Shown: positions 53,827 to 63,402, numbered from the stretch's first letter. The stretch: 64,000 nucleotides of DNA from Glaciihabitans sp. (GCA_025464095.1 JAODMF010000004.1:248001-312000), one strand, 5' to 3'. Numbers and translations are program-made. Notes: generated by a model not told the origin, from the sequence alone.

Positions 53827-55191
53827 ATGAAGTCACCACGAAAGGCCGTGATAGCAACCGTCGCCATCGGCGCGGTGCTTGCGGCCCTGACGGGCTGCTC
53901 GCCGGCTGCGGCCCCCGACGGCAAGATCACCATCACCGTCGCGAGCCTGATCCCGGGTAGCTCCAAGGATGCGTTCGCCGCGTTCTACGCGCGCGTGCAG
54001 CAGTTCGAGAAGGCCCACAAGAACATCACCCTCAAGCCGGTCGAGTACCAGTGGACCGGCCCGACGTTCGCCTCGCAGCTTGCGGGTGGCACCCTTCCTG
54101 ACGTCTTCAACGTGCCGTTCACCGACAGCCAGTCATTGCTCCAGGCCGGCCAGCTCGCGGACATCACCGCCGACGTCAAGAAGCTGCCGTACGCAAGCAA
54201 GTTCAACCAGAACCTGCTGCAGGTAGCGTCGAAGGACGGAAAGATCTACGGAATCCCGTATGGCCCCTACGGCTACGGCATTTCGTACAACCGTGCGCTG
54301 TTCACCAAGGCGGGCCTCGACCCGAACAAGCCGCCGACGACGTGGGATGAGGTTCGCGCGGACGCGAAAATCATCTCCGACAAGCTGCACATCGCTGGCT
54401 TCATGCAGTTCACCTCGGGTAACACCGGTGGTTGGGCCCTGACCGCGGAGACCTACTCGCGCGGCGGCCGCATGGAGACGGTATCCGGTGGCAAGACGAC
54501 GGTGACGACGGACAACCCGCAGACCATCGCCTCGCTGCAGTACCTGCACGACCTGCGCTGGGTCGACAACTCGGTCGGCAGCAACTTCCTGCTCGACTGG
54601 AGCGGCATGAACCAGTACTTCGGTGCAGGCCAGACGGCCATGTACCCGAGTGGTTCTGACGTGCTCACCTCGCTGGTGCAGCAGAACAACGTCGACCCGA
54701 AGGACTACGGCCTCACGGTGCTGCCGACCGAGGGCGCCGACTCCGGCATCCTCGCCGGTGGAAACGTCGCGACGGTCAATGTGAAGGCATCCGCTGAGGA
54801 GAAGGCCGCTGCAGTGCAGTGGATCGACTTCTACTACATGCAGAAGCTGACCAACCAGGCGCAGTCCGTTGCCGATGCCAAGATCCTTGTTGGCGCCAAG
54901 CAGCCGGTTGGCGTTCCGCAGCTGCCGATCTTCGACCAGAAGACGCTCGACACGTCGCTGGGCTGGATCGACCAGTACATCAACGTTCCGAAGGCCAATG
55001 TCGCACCGTTCCAGGACGGCGTCTTCAAGCTGACGATCGTTCCGGAGCCTGCGCGTCACACGCAGGAGCTGTACGCGGCACTCGACTCGGTGGTACAGGC
55101 TGTGCTCACCGACAAGAACGCTGACATTACGGCTCTTCTCCAGGGTGTCAACAAGAAGGTCCAGGCCCTCGTGGACGCGGATACCTACTAG
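53827..55191 (+). CDS. Sugar ABC solute-binding lipoprotein
   Basis: 454 residues. The signal peptide ends in LTGC with Cys24. Family 1 binding-protein fold follows, with GTLPDVFNVPFTDS near the first lobe. It is likely to bind an alpha-glucoside, judging from the GH13 neighbour. The ATG after AAGAAAGG is chosen over a longer frame that overlaps the GH13 gene. Confidence 0.93.
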   Translation: MKSPRKAVIATVAIGAVLAALTGCSPAAAPDGKITITVASLIPGSSKDAFAAFYARVQQFEKAHKNITLKPVEYQWTGPTFASQLAGGTLPDVFNVPFTDSQSLLQAGQLADITADVKKLPYASKFNQNLLQVASKDGKIYGIPYGPYGYGISYNRALFTKAGLDPNKPPTTWDEVRADAKIISDKLHIAGFMQFTSGNTGGWALTAETYSRGGRMETVSGGKTTVTTDNPQTIASLQYLHDLRWVDNSVGSNFLLDWSGMNQYFGAGQTAMYPSGSDVLTSLVQQNNVDPKDYGLTVLPTEGADSGILAGGNVATVNVKASAEEKAAAVQWIDFYYMQKLTNQAQSVADAKILVGAKQPVGVPQLPIFDQKTLDTSLGWIDQYINVPKANVAPFQDGVFKLTIVPEPARHTQELYAALDSVVQAVLTDKNADITALLQGVNKKVQALVDADTY

Positions 55192-55199
55192 GCACCAGC

Positions 55200-55235
55200 C
55201 GAGCTGGCGGGAGAGCCCGATCTCCCGCCAGCTCG
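55200..55235 (+). promoter_or_regulatory. Strong intercistronic hairpin after the binding-protein gene
   Basis: A perfect 15-base-pair stem (arms 55200-55214 and 55221-55235) with loop GCCCGA. A T-run follows only after about ten bases, so it is a weak terminator at best. Such hairpins after binding-protein genes usually protect the upstream mRNA and lower permease output. Confidence 0.85.
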
Positions 55236-55272
55236 TTCCACAGACCTTTTTCCCTCAGAGAAAGCACCGGCC

Positions 55273-56214
55273 ATGAGTTCCACCGTTTCGAGTGCCACTC
55301 GCGCTCCCGTGCGCGATCGCCGCACGCCGCTGACCTGGCTCAAGGGCGGCGGTCTCACCAACCTGCTCTTCATGGTGCCGCTCCTGGTGATCTTCGGCGT
55401 CTTCTCATGGACGCCGATCGTGCAGGCGGTCGTCATGAGCGTCCAGCACACCAACCTCGTCACGACTCCCGAGTTCGTCGGGTTCGCCAATTTCGTGCAC
55501 GTGTTCAATGACCCCACGTTCTACACGGCCGTTCAGAACACCGGCTACTTCGCACTTCTCGCGCTCGTGTTCGGGTTTCCCGCGCCGCTCATCGCTGCCG
55601 TGCTCATGAGCGAGGTTCGGCGGGCAAAGGGCCTGTTCAGTGCGCTCGCCTACCTGCCGGTTGTCGTTCCCCCCGTGGTCGCCGTGCTGCTCTGGAAGTT
55701 TTTCTACGACGCGAGCCCCCACGGCGTGTTCAACACCATCCTGAGCTGGGTGGGCATCCCGCCACAGCCGTGGATCCAGAGCGCGACGACCGCGATGCCG
55801 TCGCTGGTGCTCGAGGCCACCTGGGCTGCGGCCGGCGGCACGATCATCATCTACCTCGCGGCGTTGACCAGCGTGGCCCCCGAGCTGTACGACGCGGCAG
55901 AGGTGGATGGCGCGGGCATCTGGCGAAAGATCTGGCATGTCACCCTGCCCCAGCTGCGCCCGATCCTCCTGGTCACCCTGATCCTGCAGATCATCGGCAC
56001 GTCGCAGGTGTTCCTCGAGCCCTTCCTCATTACGGGAGGTGGTCCGGCCAACTCGACGATCACCATCCTGCAACTTATTTACAGCTACGCGTTCCAGAAC
56101 AGCCTGGGCGGCAACTACGGCGAGGCGACGGCGCTCAGCCTGCTGCTCGCCGCCTTCCTTGCGGTGCTCTCGTTCGTGTACTTCCGCGCAACCAAGGCCT
56201 GGAGCGACAATTGA
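55273..56214 (+). CDS. Sugar ABC permease, MalF-like
   Basis: 313 residues with six helices and the EAA loop ELYDAAEVDGAGIWRKIWHVTLPQLRP. It follows the hairpin and overlaps the MalG-like gene by four bases. Confidence 0.93.
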   Translation: MSSTVSSATRAPVRDRRTPLTWLKGGGLTNLLFMVPLLVIFGVFSWTPIVQAVVMSVQHTNLVTTPEFVGFANFVHVFNDPTFYTAVQNTGYFALLALVFGFPAPLIAAVLMSEVRRAKGLFSALAYLPVVVPPVVAVLLWKFFYDASPHGVFNTILSWVGIPPQPWIQSATTAMPSLVLEATWAAAGGTIIIYLAALTSVAPELYDAAEVDGAGIWRKIWHVTLPQLRPILLVTLILQIIGTSQVFLEPFLITGGGPANSTITILQLIYSYAFQNSLGGNYGEATALSLLLAAFLAVLSFVYFRATKAWSDN

Positions 56215-57212
56215 CCACCCAGACGACAACCGCTGTAGCCCCGGAAGTTCTCAGCGCCACCGGAAGCGCCGCAGCCCCCGCCAGGCAGCGCCGCCGCTTC
56301 CTCGCCAGGGGTCCTAAAGAGGCAGACGCGCCAGACCGCGGCATCGTCTCCGCGGCCGACTGGCACCGCCGCTCGGTGAAGGCCTCCCTTCGGCCCGCGC
56401 ACATCCTGCTTCTGGTGCTGCTGGTCATCGCGGGGCTCGGCCCGCTGCTGTGGCTGATGAAGTCGGCGATCACCCCGACCCAGGACACCCTCACCAACCC
56501 GATGGCGTTGTTCCCCAACGGTGCCGACTGGAGCACGCTTTCGACGGCGTGGAACGACCCCTCCGTCGGCATCGGCCAGCAGTTTCTCAACACGCTGTGG
56601 GTCGCGACGGGTTCCTGGGGCGTGCAGCTGCTCGTCGCCACGACCGGTGGATACGCGCTCGCCATCCTGCGACCGAAGTACGGAAAGATCGTGAACGGCC
56701 TCGTTCTCGGCACGCTGTTCGTTCCCGCCGTCGTGCTGCTGGTTCCGCTCTACCTCGTTGTGCTGCATCCACCGCTGCTGCAGACCTCGCTGTTGAACAC
56801 CTTCTGGGCGGTCTGGTTACCGGCGGGCGCGAACGCGTTCAACATCCTCCTGGTCACGCGCTTCTTCAACAGCCTGCCCCGGGAGATTTTTGAGGCGGCG
56901 AGAACCGATGGCGCGGGTCCCTTCCGGTTGTTCTGGTCGATCGTGCTGCCCATGTCGAAGCCCATTCTCGGTGTGGTCTCGGTATTCGCGATCATCAACG
57001 CGTGGAAGGACTACCTCTGGCCGTCGCTCGTGCTCCACGACCCCGTCGTGCAGCCGCTGTCGGTGCGGCTGCCGCTCATCCAGTCGCAGATCCAGCTCGA
57101 CGTGTTCCTCGCGGCGCTGGCAATCTCGACGATCATCCCGATCCTGCTGTTCCTCGTCTTCCAGGGCATGTTCCTGCGAAGCGCGGGACTCGGCGGAGCA
57201 GTGAAGGGGTAG
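56211..57212 (+). CDS. Sugar ABC permease, MalG-like
   Basis: 333 residues. A cytoplasmic N-terminal stretch of about 60 residues, longer than usual, precedes six helices. EAA loop IFEAARTDGAGPFRLFWSIVLPMSKP. The TTG start overlaps the preceding stop (TTGA). Confidence 0.9.
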   Translation: MTTQTTTAVAPEVLSATGSAAAPARQRRRFLARGPKEADAPDRGIVSAADWHRRSVKASLRPAHILLLVLLVIAGLGPLLWLMKSAITPTQDTLTNPMALFPNGADWSTLSTAWNDPSVGIGQQFLNTLWVATGSWGVQLLVATTGGYALAILRPKYGKIVNGLVLGTLFVPAVVLLVPLYLVVLHPPLLQTSLLNTFWAVWLPAGANAFNILLVTRFFNSLPREIFEAARTDGAGPFRLFWSIVLPMSKPILGVVSVFAIINAWKDYLWPSLVLHDPVVQPLSVRLPLIQSQIQLDVFLAALAISTIIPILLFLVFQGMFLRSAGLGGAVKG

Positions 57213-57220
57213 ACCGAGGG

Positions 57221-57226
57221 TAGCGT
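57221..57226 (+). promoter_or_regulatory. -10 box, leaderless 57233 gene
   Basis: TAGCGT ends six bases before the GTG. Confidence 0.5.
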
Positions 57227-57232
57227 GGACGA

Positions 57233-57700
57233 GTGCCTGTACTCGAAGACGTTGCCGTTCTCTCCGATCTCCTTCCCGGGGCTTGGCGGATCCGGGCGTC
57301 CAATCTGCCCGAGTGGCTGAACAATGGCAGGAAGTCGCCGACGCTCGTCTACGAGCTCGTCACGCCCGATCCCCTTGTTCTGACGGATGAGGCGACCTGG
57401 GTTTCTGACGAGGGGGAAGCCGCGCAGGTGACGGGCGTCGATCGCTGGGCGGGTCGGCACTTCGTGCGCCGCGGAACCGGGTGGCGTCGCTTCACGGCGG
57501 GCCGCTGGCGCATCGCCGGCGTCGACAACGAGCGTGAGATCGTCGTCGTCCGATACGGAAAGTCGACGGATGGCCACGACGGCATCGATATTCTCGTTCG
57601 AGACGGGGCCCAGGTGCCGAACCTGCGCAAGACGATTGCCGATGCCCACGACGAGTTCGGACTCGGCCTCGAAGATTTCGCGACCCTGAGCTGGCTCTGA
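57233..57700 (+). CDS. Conserved-looking small cytoplasmic protein, unknown
   Basis: 155 residues with no signal or membrane helix and a strand-rich pattern such as FVRRGTGWRRFTAGRWRIAGV, reminiscent of lipocalin-like folds. I do not recognise the family. It has its own leaderless promoter and stands between the ABC operon and the GH3 gene. Confidence 0.65.
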   Translation: MPVLEDVAVLSDLLPGAWRIRASNLPEWLNNGRKSPTLVYELVTPDPLVLTDEATWVSDEGEAAQVTGVDRWAGRHFVRRGTGWRRFTAGRWRIAGVDNEREIVVVRYGKSTDGHDGIDILVRDGAQVPNLRKTIADAHDEFGLGLEDFATLSWL

Positions 57701-57719
57701 TGACATCGAGGTACGAGCG

Positions 57720-58889
57720 ATGACCGCCTCACCCGTGCTCGCAGTCGCGGCGCTGGCGGCGCTCCTGCTCGCGGGTTGCACCGCGCAACCGGCTGCATCG
57801 CCCACCCACACTCCCGCGCCCACCTCGCCAACCACGCCTACCGCAACCCCGCAGGCCGACCCCGTCCAGGCGTTCGCCGACCAGCGGCTCGCCTCGATGA
57901 CCCTCAAGCAAAAGGTCGCGAGCCTGTTCATGCTGCACTACCCGGGTACGGCAGCGGCGCCGATCCGGAGGTTCGTCGAGAAGTACCAGCCCGGCGGGCT
58001 GATCCTGATGGGCGACAACATCCCGCCGCTGATGAGCGCGCTGAAGAAACAGGTCGCCGCGATCAGCCCCGATCCCGAATTGCCACTGTTGACGGGCATC
58101 GACCAGGAGGGCGGCATCGTGCGGCGGATCCTCCTCGACTCCGGGCCGGCGGGAGCCGAGCTGCGCAATAAGCCCGCGAGCGTGGCCCGCAGCGCGTTTG
58201 CAACCCGGGCCGCCTACCTCCAGCGCGCCGGGATCGCGATCAATTTTGGAATCGTCGCGGACGAGACGGCAGACCCCGCCTCGTTCATCTTCCCCCGCGT
58301 GCTGGGCACGACCCCGCAGGCCGCCGCTGACCGCGTCGCGGCGGCGGTAAAGGGTGAGCGGGGCGAAGTGCTGTCGACGCTCAAGCACTTTCCCGGCCAC
58401 GGCATCTCGGCAGCCGACTCGCATGCCTCGATTCCCTCCACCACCATGACGCTGTCCCGCTGGACCGCCACTCATGCGGTCCCGTTCCAGGCGGGGGTGG
58501 ATGCCGGGGCCGAGGTCGTCATGTTCGGCCACCTGCAATTCAGCCGGGTCGACAACAAGCCGGCAACGCTGTCGAAGAAGTGGCACGACATCCTGCGCGA
58601 CAAGCTCGGATTCCAGGGCATCACGATTACCGACGACATGCTCATGCTGCAACGATCCGGCAACACGAGCTACCGCTCTGCGACGCGAAACGCGATAACA
58701 GCCATCGCCGCGGGCAACACAATGCTGCTCTACGTGCTGCCGGCGCAGCCGAAGTCGGTCGGTTTCGAACCAGCGAAGGTGGTGGATGCCGTGGTCGCTG
58801 CGGTCCGTGACGGCCGCATCAGTGAAGCGACGATCGATGCCGACGCGCGCAAGCTGATCGTTGCGCGCAGAAGCCTCGTGCTGGGCTAG
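57720..58889 (+). CDS. GH3 beta-N-acetylhexosaminidase-like lipoprotein
   Basis: 389 residues. The signal peptide ends in LAGC (Cys20) with a Pro/Thr linker, followed by a GH3 domain with KHFPGHG (Lys222-His223) and the nucleophile region ITDDMLM (Asp305/306). NagZ-type enzymes cut N-acetylglucosamine from peptidoglycan or chitin fragments. As a lipoprotein it acts outside the cell. Its stop overlaps the convergent hydrolase stop by four bases. Confidence 0.9.
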   Translation: MTASPVLAVAALAALLLAGCTAQPAASPTHTPAPTSPTTPTATPQADPVQAFADQRLASMTLKQKVASLFMLHYPGTAAAPIRRFVEKYQPGGLILMGDNIPPLMSALKKQVAAISPDPELPLLTGIDQEGGIVRRILLDSGPAGAELRNKPASVARSAFATRAAYLQRAGIAINFGIVADETADPASFIFPRVLGTTPQAAADRVAAAVKGERGEVLSTLKHFPGHGISAADSHASIPSTTMTLSRWTATHAVPFQAGVDAGAEVVMFGHLQFSRVDNKPATLSKKWHDILRDKLGFQGITITDDMLMLQRSGNTSYRSATRNAITAIAAGNTMLLYVLPAQPKSVGFEPAKVVDAVVAAVRDGRISEATIDADARKLIVARRSLVLG

Positions 58890-59827
58890 CTCCCGGGGGC
58901 GTAGCCCAGCTCACGGAGTACCGCGGCCGGCCGCTCAACCAGTGCGAAGTGTCCGCAGCCCGGAATGACGCTGCGGACGCTGTCCGGGAGGATCCGGCCG
59001 AGTCTCGCATGGTCGGCATCCGTTGTGAACACGTCCCGGTCGCCCTTCGCGGCGCGCACGGGACATTCGATGCGCGACCAGAGCGCGTCGGCGGGGTAAC
59101 CGCGAGCGATCTCCCCGGCAAGCCCGAACGCGCGTGGGCGCACCTCCGCGGCAAGCGCGTCAATGACCGAAGCGGGAATCCGCGACGCGTGCCGGAATAG
59201 CGGCGACGTCGCCGCCCGCAGCAGGTGTGCCGCGTGCAACCCGCGAACCAGGGAGATTCCCGCCTCGCCCATAGCGGCGAGCATTCGCATGACGGCGCGC
59301 AGCGATACGAAACCGGGCAACACGGCGAACCGGCGGATCGGGTGCTCGAGGGTCTCGATGACCGACCAGCTCGTCGCGGAGAGGGCGCCGACGGACAGCA
59401 CGCTCTGCGGCCAGATGGATGCCATGTGCAGCGCGATGAAGCCGCCCATGGAGTGGCCGACGATGTCCCACTGGGTGAAGCCGAGATCTTCGGCCGCATC
59501 CTTCACCAGCGAGCACACCGCGTCGATGGCGACGACCTCTCCGGCGTCGGTCAGCGTGCCGTCGCCCCAGCCTGGCAGGTCGAGCAGGATCGGGTTCGGA
59601 ATCACGACGCCGAGCGATTCCGCCGTTCGCAGCAGGGGTGTCCAGGTCGTCCACGATCCGGCGGCACCGTGCAGAAAGATCGTTGCGCGACTCGAGCGGC
59701 TTGTTCGGCGTGAGTGGGCGACCGCCGATCCGAGCGGGCTGTGCACGGTGGTGACGGTCAGGCCGAGCGCGGCGGCATCCGTGTCCAGCCCGAGCGGGGC
59801 ATAACCGGCTGCACTGTCGCTCGTCAT
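58886..59827 (-). CDS. Alpha/beta-hydrolase
   Basis: 313 residues. Oxyanion segment FLHGAAGSWTTW, nucleophile Ser126 in GHSMGG, and a late GCGHFAL histidine. No signal peptide. Substrate unknown; the cap region (about 150-245) is large, as in esterases and epoxide-type hydrolases. Confidence 0.88.
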   Translation of the reverse strand: MTSDSAAGYAPLGLDTDAAALGLTVTTVHSPLGSAVAHSRRTSRSSRATIFLHGAAGSWTTWTPLLRTAESLGVVIPNPILLDLPGWGDGTLTDAGEVVAIDAVCSLVKDAAEDLGFTQWDIVGHSMGGFIALHMASIWPQSVLSVGALSATSWSVIETLEHPIRRFAVLPGFVSLRAVMRMLAAMGEAGISLVRGLHAAHLLRAATSPLFRHASRIPASVIDALAAEVRPRAFGLAGEIARGYPADALWSRIECPVRAAKGDRDVFTTDADHARLGRILPDSVRSVIPGCGHFALVERPAAVLRELGYAPGS

Positions 59828-59875
59828 CGGGGCCGAATTTACGTCTGCCGCCGGCGAGCGACAACGGCCCGACGG

Positions 59876-60121
59876 TTAATCGTCAAGTCCGAGTGTGGGC
59901 AGCTGCAGCCCATCCAGCGGCCGGATGTTGAGCGGCCCGCTGGACCCACGGGGAGGGTCAGAAACTCCAGCGGCCGCGGGAGGGGAGAACACGCCCGTCA
60001 CGATCATCGCGGCCAGGACGAGGTCGACCGCGATCACGACGAGGCCAGCCGAGCGCTGCACGAGATGCCCTCGTGGGGTCAACGAAGCTCTGCGAGCGGC
60101 GCGGTTCGACGCGGAAAACAT
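59876..60121 (-). CDS. Small single-span or secreted protein
   Basis: 81 residues with one hydrophobic helix (about 26-45) and a short Pro/Gly-rich tail. An AAAGGA site precedes the ATG, and the core GGA is paired in a small hairpin (60129-60147). A second hairpin GTGTCC/GGACAC with a GAAA-like loop lies at 60179-60200. I do not recognise the protein. A longer upstream frame is rejected. Confidence 0.55.
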   Translation of the reverse strand: MFSASNRAARRASLTPRGHLVQRSAGLVVIAVDLVLAAMIVTGVFSPPAAAGVSDPPRGSSGPLNIRPLDGLQLPTLGLDD

Positions 60122-60209
60122 CGCTGGTGTTCCTTTCGGGTAGGAACCGCAACCGGCGGGGGCCGACTGCGTACGCCGGTGTCCTCGAAAGAGGGGACAC
60201 GGGCCAGCA
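60122..60209 (-). promoter_or_regulatory. Structured leader of the small protein gene
   Basis: Two hairpins and a TAACTT box (60216-60221) give a leader of about 88 bases that could hide the ribosome site. No known riboswitch class fits what I see. Confidence 0.3.
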
Positions 60210-60354
60210 ATCGCAAAGTTATCAGTGCGCGTCGGGCCGGTCAACATGACGGCCACCGGCGTGTAGCACGGGTTTTCGAATCGCGCCACCCGTATTGTCG
60301 ACCGCTGCGGACCGCCACACTGAGACCACGACTCAGACGGGAGTCACCACAGCA

Positions 60355-61575
60355 ATGGGACCCTCTATTAGCACCGCAACGCCCCTCAGCACCACGGAAG
60401 AGCTGCTCGCTTCGGTTGCGCGCGCCCTCGAGATGAAGCTCGTGAATTGGCGGGCAACCCGCGCAGAACCCACGTCGAACGGCGAGGTTCACGCCTACAC
60501 CGTTGAACTTGCGGATGCCGCAGGCCTTCTCAGAACCGAGTCGGTGTTCGTTGAAACGAACCCTCGGGAGAACCCCAGGCCTGACGTTCTGCGGCTTCGC
60601 CGCGAGAGCGGTGAAGCCTTCGATGTCTGGCTCTACCCGGCCGATCCGGTTTTGCCGGTACTCAGCCGCGTCGTGTACCCCGACAGCGCCACCGCGCTTC
60701 TGGCCGAGCTCGGAGTGCGGCTGCACGTCGAAACGCTCGTCGTCGACTCGTATCGGCCCGGGCAGCGGGCGGTAATCCGGGCCACCGGTGCCGAGGGAAC
60801 CGTCTTTCTCAAGATTGTGAAGCCCGCCAAGGCGGCCGTGCTCGCCGACAAGCACAAACTGTTCGAATCCAGTGGCCTCGTGGTGCCCTCGGTCCTCGGC
60901 TGGAGTCCCGACGGCGTCGTCGTGCTCTCCCAGCTGCCGGGCGTTGAGGCGCAGAATCGCATCATCCAGCTGGCGGACCAGGAAGAGGCGTTTCTCGATT
61001 CGATGCGCGACCTGTTCGCGCGTATCGGAAGCGTGCCCGCGATCTACACCGCAAGGGCGTCACTCGTTGACAGTGCCGATTGGTACATCGGGCGGCTGAC
61101 ACAGTCGCTGCCGGACGCGGCTGACGAGATTGCGCTCGTCGGGTCCCGCATCCTGGAACTCCGGGACGAGGGCCGTGCATTTCTTCCCTCGCCCGTCACG
61201 ACGCACGGGGACCTGCATCTCGGCCAGATTTTCGTCGACCCCGACGAACCCACGCGCATCGTCGGACTGCTCGACATCGACACGGCGGGCGCGGGGGATG
61301 TCGCGGATGACGCCGCCGCGCTCTACGCGCACCTGCACGCCCTCGCCTGCAGTGCCGACTACACCGACCCGGTCTATGCCGCGGCCTGCCGCAGGCTGGC
61401 GGCAAACGCGGCCGCGCGCTGGCGATCCCAACGCAACTCCGGGTTCGCGGTGCGGGCGCGTGCCATTGCCGCAACGCACCTCCTTGGCCATGCGATGCGC
61501 TCGGTTTCCGGCGGGGCTCCCGTCGCCGGAACAAAACTCCTTGCCGCGGCCGGGGAGCTCGTGTACCTGGCGTAA
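60355..61575 (+). CDS. Phosphotransferase (APH/maltokinase-like)
   Basis: 406 residues of the aminoglycoside-phosphotransferase fold: a kinase-like N-lobe, then HGDLH (284-288) for the catalytic base and LLDIDTAG for metal binding. The first 150 residues resemble the cap of maltokinases. GH15 next door supports a sugar or trehalose-linked role, but the substrate is not proved. Convergent with GH15. Confidence 0.8.
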   Translation: MGPSISTATPLSTTEELLASVARALEMKLVNWRATRAEPTSNGEVHAYTVELADAAGLLRTESVFVETNPRENPRPDVLRLRRESGEAFDVWLYPADPVLPVLSRVVYPDSATALLAELGVRLHVETLVVDSYRPGQRAVIRATGAEGTVFLKIVKPAKAAVLADKHKLFESSGLVVPSVLGWSPDGVVVLSQLPGVEAQNRIIQLADQEEAFLDSMRDLFARIGSVPAIYTARASLVDSADWYIGRLTQSLPDAADEIALVGSRILELRDEGRAFLPSPVTTHGDLHLGQIFVDPDEPTRIVGLLDIDTAGAGDVADDAAALYAHLHALACSADYTDPVYAAACRRLAANAAARWRSQRNSGFAVRARAIAATHLLGHAMRSVSGGAPVAGTKLLAAAGELVYLA

Positions 61576-61594
61576 CCAGCTGCCACCACGGCTG

Positions 61595-63373
61595 CTATCG
61601 AACTCGCGCCCGGTCTATTGCATCGGCAGCCCGCACCAGCGAGAGGTGCGTGAGAGCCTGCGGGAGGTTGCCCACCTGGCGGTGCCCGGCGACGTCGTAC
61701 TCCTCGCTCAGCAGGCCCAGGTCGTTCTGGAACCCGCACAGCCGGTCCATCAGGCGAGTCGCATCATCCATTCGTCCGCTGGCCGCGTACTGCTCGACCA
61801 GCCAGAACGAGCAGGCGAGAAAGGGATGTTCGGAGCCGGCTAGTCCATCGACGCCCGTCTCCGTGCGGTAGCGCAGGAGCAGCCCGTCGCGCAACAGCTG
61901 GGACTCCATGTAGGCGACCGTGCCGAGCATCCTCGGGTCGTCGGCGGCGACGTAGCCGATCTGGGGAAGCTGCAGGAGCGAGGCATCCACCGTTCCGCTC
62001 CCGAAGAACTGGGTGAAACTGTTGAGAGCCGGGTCGAACCCGTGGGTGTCGATTTCGGCGCGCAGTTGGGCGCGCAGGTCCCGCCACCGCTCCACCGGGC
62101 CCTGGAGCCCGAAATTCTCGACGGCGCTGATGCCGCAGTCGAAGGCGTACCAGAGCATCGCCCGCGAGTGCGTGAAGTGCCGCTTTGGCCCGCGGATTTC
62201 CCAGATGCCGTTGTCTGCACGCTTCCAGTTGTCTTCGACGAACTGCAGCAGGGCACGCTGGAGCGACCACGAGAGATCGGTCTCCTCGACTCCCTTTTCG
62301 CGGGCCGTGCGCAGCGCGCCGAGGACCTCCCCGAACATGTCGCCCTGGTACTGCGTGAATGCGCCATTGCCGACCCGCACCGGGGATGAGTCGTTGTACC
62401 CGGGAAGCGACGGCACCTCCCACTCCACCAGGCGTCGCTCACCGGAAAGTCCGTACATGATCTGCACGTCTGCCGGGTCGCCGGCGATCGCCCGCAGCAG
62501 CCAGCTGCGCCATTCGTTGGCCTCCTCGGCGAACCCGTGGTCGATGAGAACATCGAGGGTGAGCGATGCGTCGCGCAGCCAGACGTACCGGTAGTCCCAG
62601 TTGCGACTGCCGCCAAAGTCCTCGGGCAGGCTCGTCGTCGCGGCCGCGACGATGCCACCGGTGTCTTCGTGGGTCAGCGCACGCAGCACGAGGAGTGAGC
62701 GGTGCACGTCTTCGGTGTACCGCGGCGGTGCCTCGCAGCTGCTCGCCCAGGTGCGCCACCAGTCCGTCGTGTGAGCGAGTTGGGCCTCGGTATCTATTGC
62801 AGTCGGTGGTTGGCGATGAGCCGGGAACCAGGTCATCACGAGGTCGACGGCCTCGCCCTCGGAAACCGTGAAGTGCGAGGTGTGGGCGTGGTCTTCGGCC
62901 GTGAGTTTCTGGCCCCGGATCACGACGGCATCCGGGCCAGCTACGGCAACAAGAGCGTTCTCGCCGTATTGGGATGACTGGCGGATCCACGGCAGCGCGC
63001 TGGCGTAGTCGAACCGGATTCGCAGTTCCTGACCCATTGCGACGGTACCCCGCACGCCCCGGATCCGACGGACCACGTCCGCCCTGCGGTCACCGATCGG
63101 CATGAAGTCGAGCACCTCCACCTCGCCGCCCTGCGTCTGCCAGGTGGTCGAGAGGATGAACGTGTCTTCGAGATACCGGCGCGAGGTGGCGATGACCTTT
63201 TCGGTCGGGGCCACCAGCCAGCGACCGTGGTCGGGATCCCCGAGCAGCGCGCCGAACATCGACGGCGAATCGAACCGTGGCATGCAGAGCCAGTCCATCG
63301 ATCCGTCGCGGCCGACCAGGGCAGCGGTGTGGCAGTCGCCGATGAGGGCGTAGTCCTCGATGTTCAGCGGCAT
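61595..63373 (-). CDS. GH15 glucoamylase/trehalase-like enzyme
   Basis: 592 residues. N-terminal beta domain with IGDCHTAALVGRDGSMDWLCMPRFDSPS, then an (alpha/alpha)6 barrel with GSRNWDYRYVWLRDASL and the late LSEEYD. Mycobacterial relatives are trehalases. No signal peptide, so intracellular. It is divergent from zwf with only 29 bases between start codons. Confidence 0.93.
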   Translation of the reverse strand: MPLNIEDYALIGDCHTAALVGRDGSMDWLCMPRFDSPSMFGALLGDPDHGRWLVAPTEKVIATSRRYLEDTFILSTTWQTQGGEVEVLDFMPIGDRRADVVRRIRGVRGTVAMGQELRIRFDYASALPWIRQSSQYGENALVAVAGPDAVVIRGQKLTAEDHAHTSHFTVSEGEAVDLVMTWFPAHRQPPTAIDTEAQLAHTTDWWRTWASSCEAPPRYTEDVHRSLLVLRALTHEDTGGIVAAATTSLPEDFGGSRNWDYRYVWLRDASLTLDVLIDHGFAEEANEWRSWLLRAIAGDPADVQIMYGLSGERRLVEWEVPSLPGYNDSSPVRVGNGAFTQYQGDMFGEVLGALRTAREKGVEETDLSWSLQRALLQFVEDNWKRADNGIWEIRGPKRHFTHSRAMLWYAFDCGISAVENFGLQGPVERWRDLRAQLRAEIDTHGFDPALNSFTQFFGSGTVDASLLQLPQIGYVAADDPRMLGTVAYMESQLLRDGLLLRYRTETGVDGLAGSEHPFLACSFWLVEQYAASGRMDDATRLMDRLCGFQNDLGLLSEEYDVAGHRQVGNLPQALTHLSLVRAADAIDRARVR

Positions 63374-63402
63374 CTCTCGATCATGGCAGCTAGTTTTGGA
63401 GA

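Noticed and set aside
55200-55265. Intrinsic terminator after the binding-protein gene
   Set aside because: The T-run starts about ten bases after the stem and two permease genes follow on the same strand.
60122-60290. Cyclic di-AMP riboswitch before the small secreted gene
   Set aside because: Some hairpins are present, but the conserved junction words of that class are not seen.
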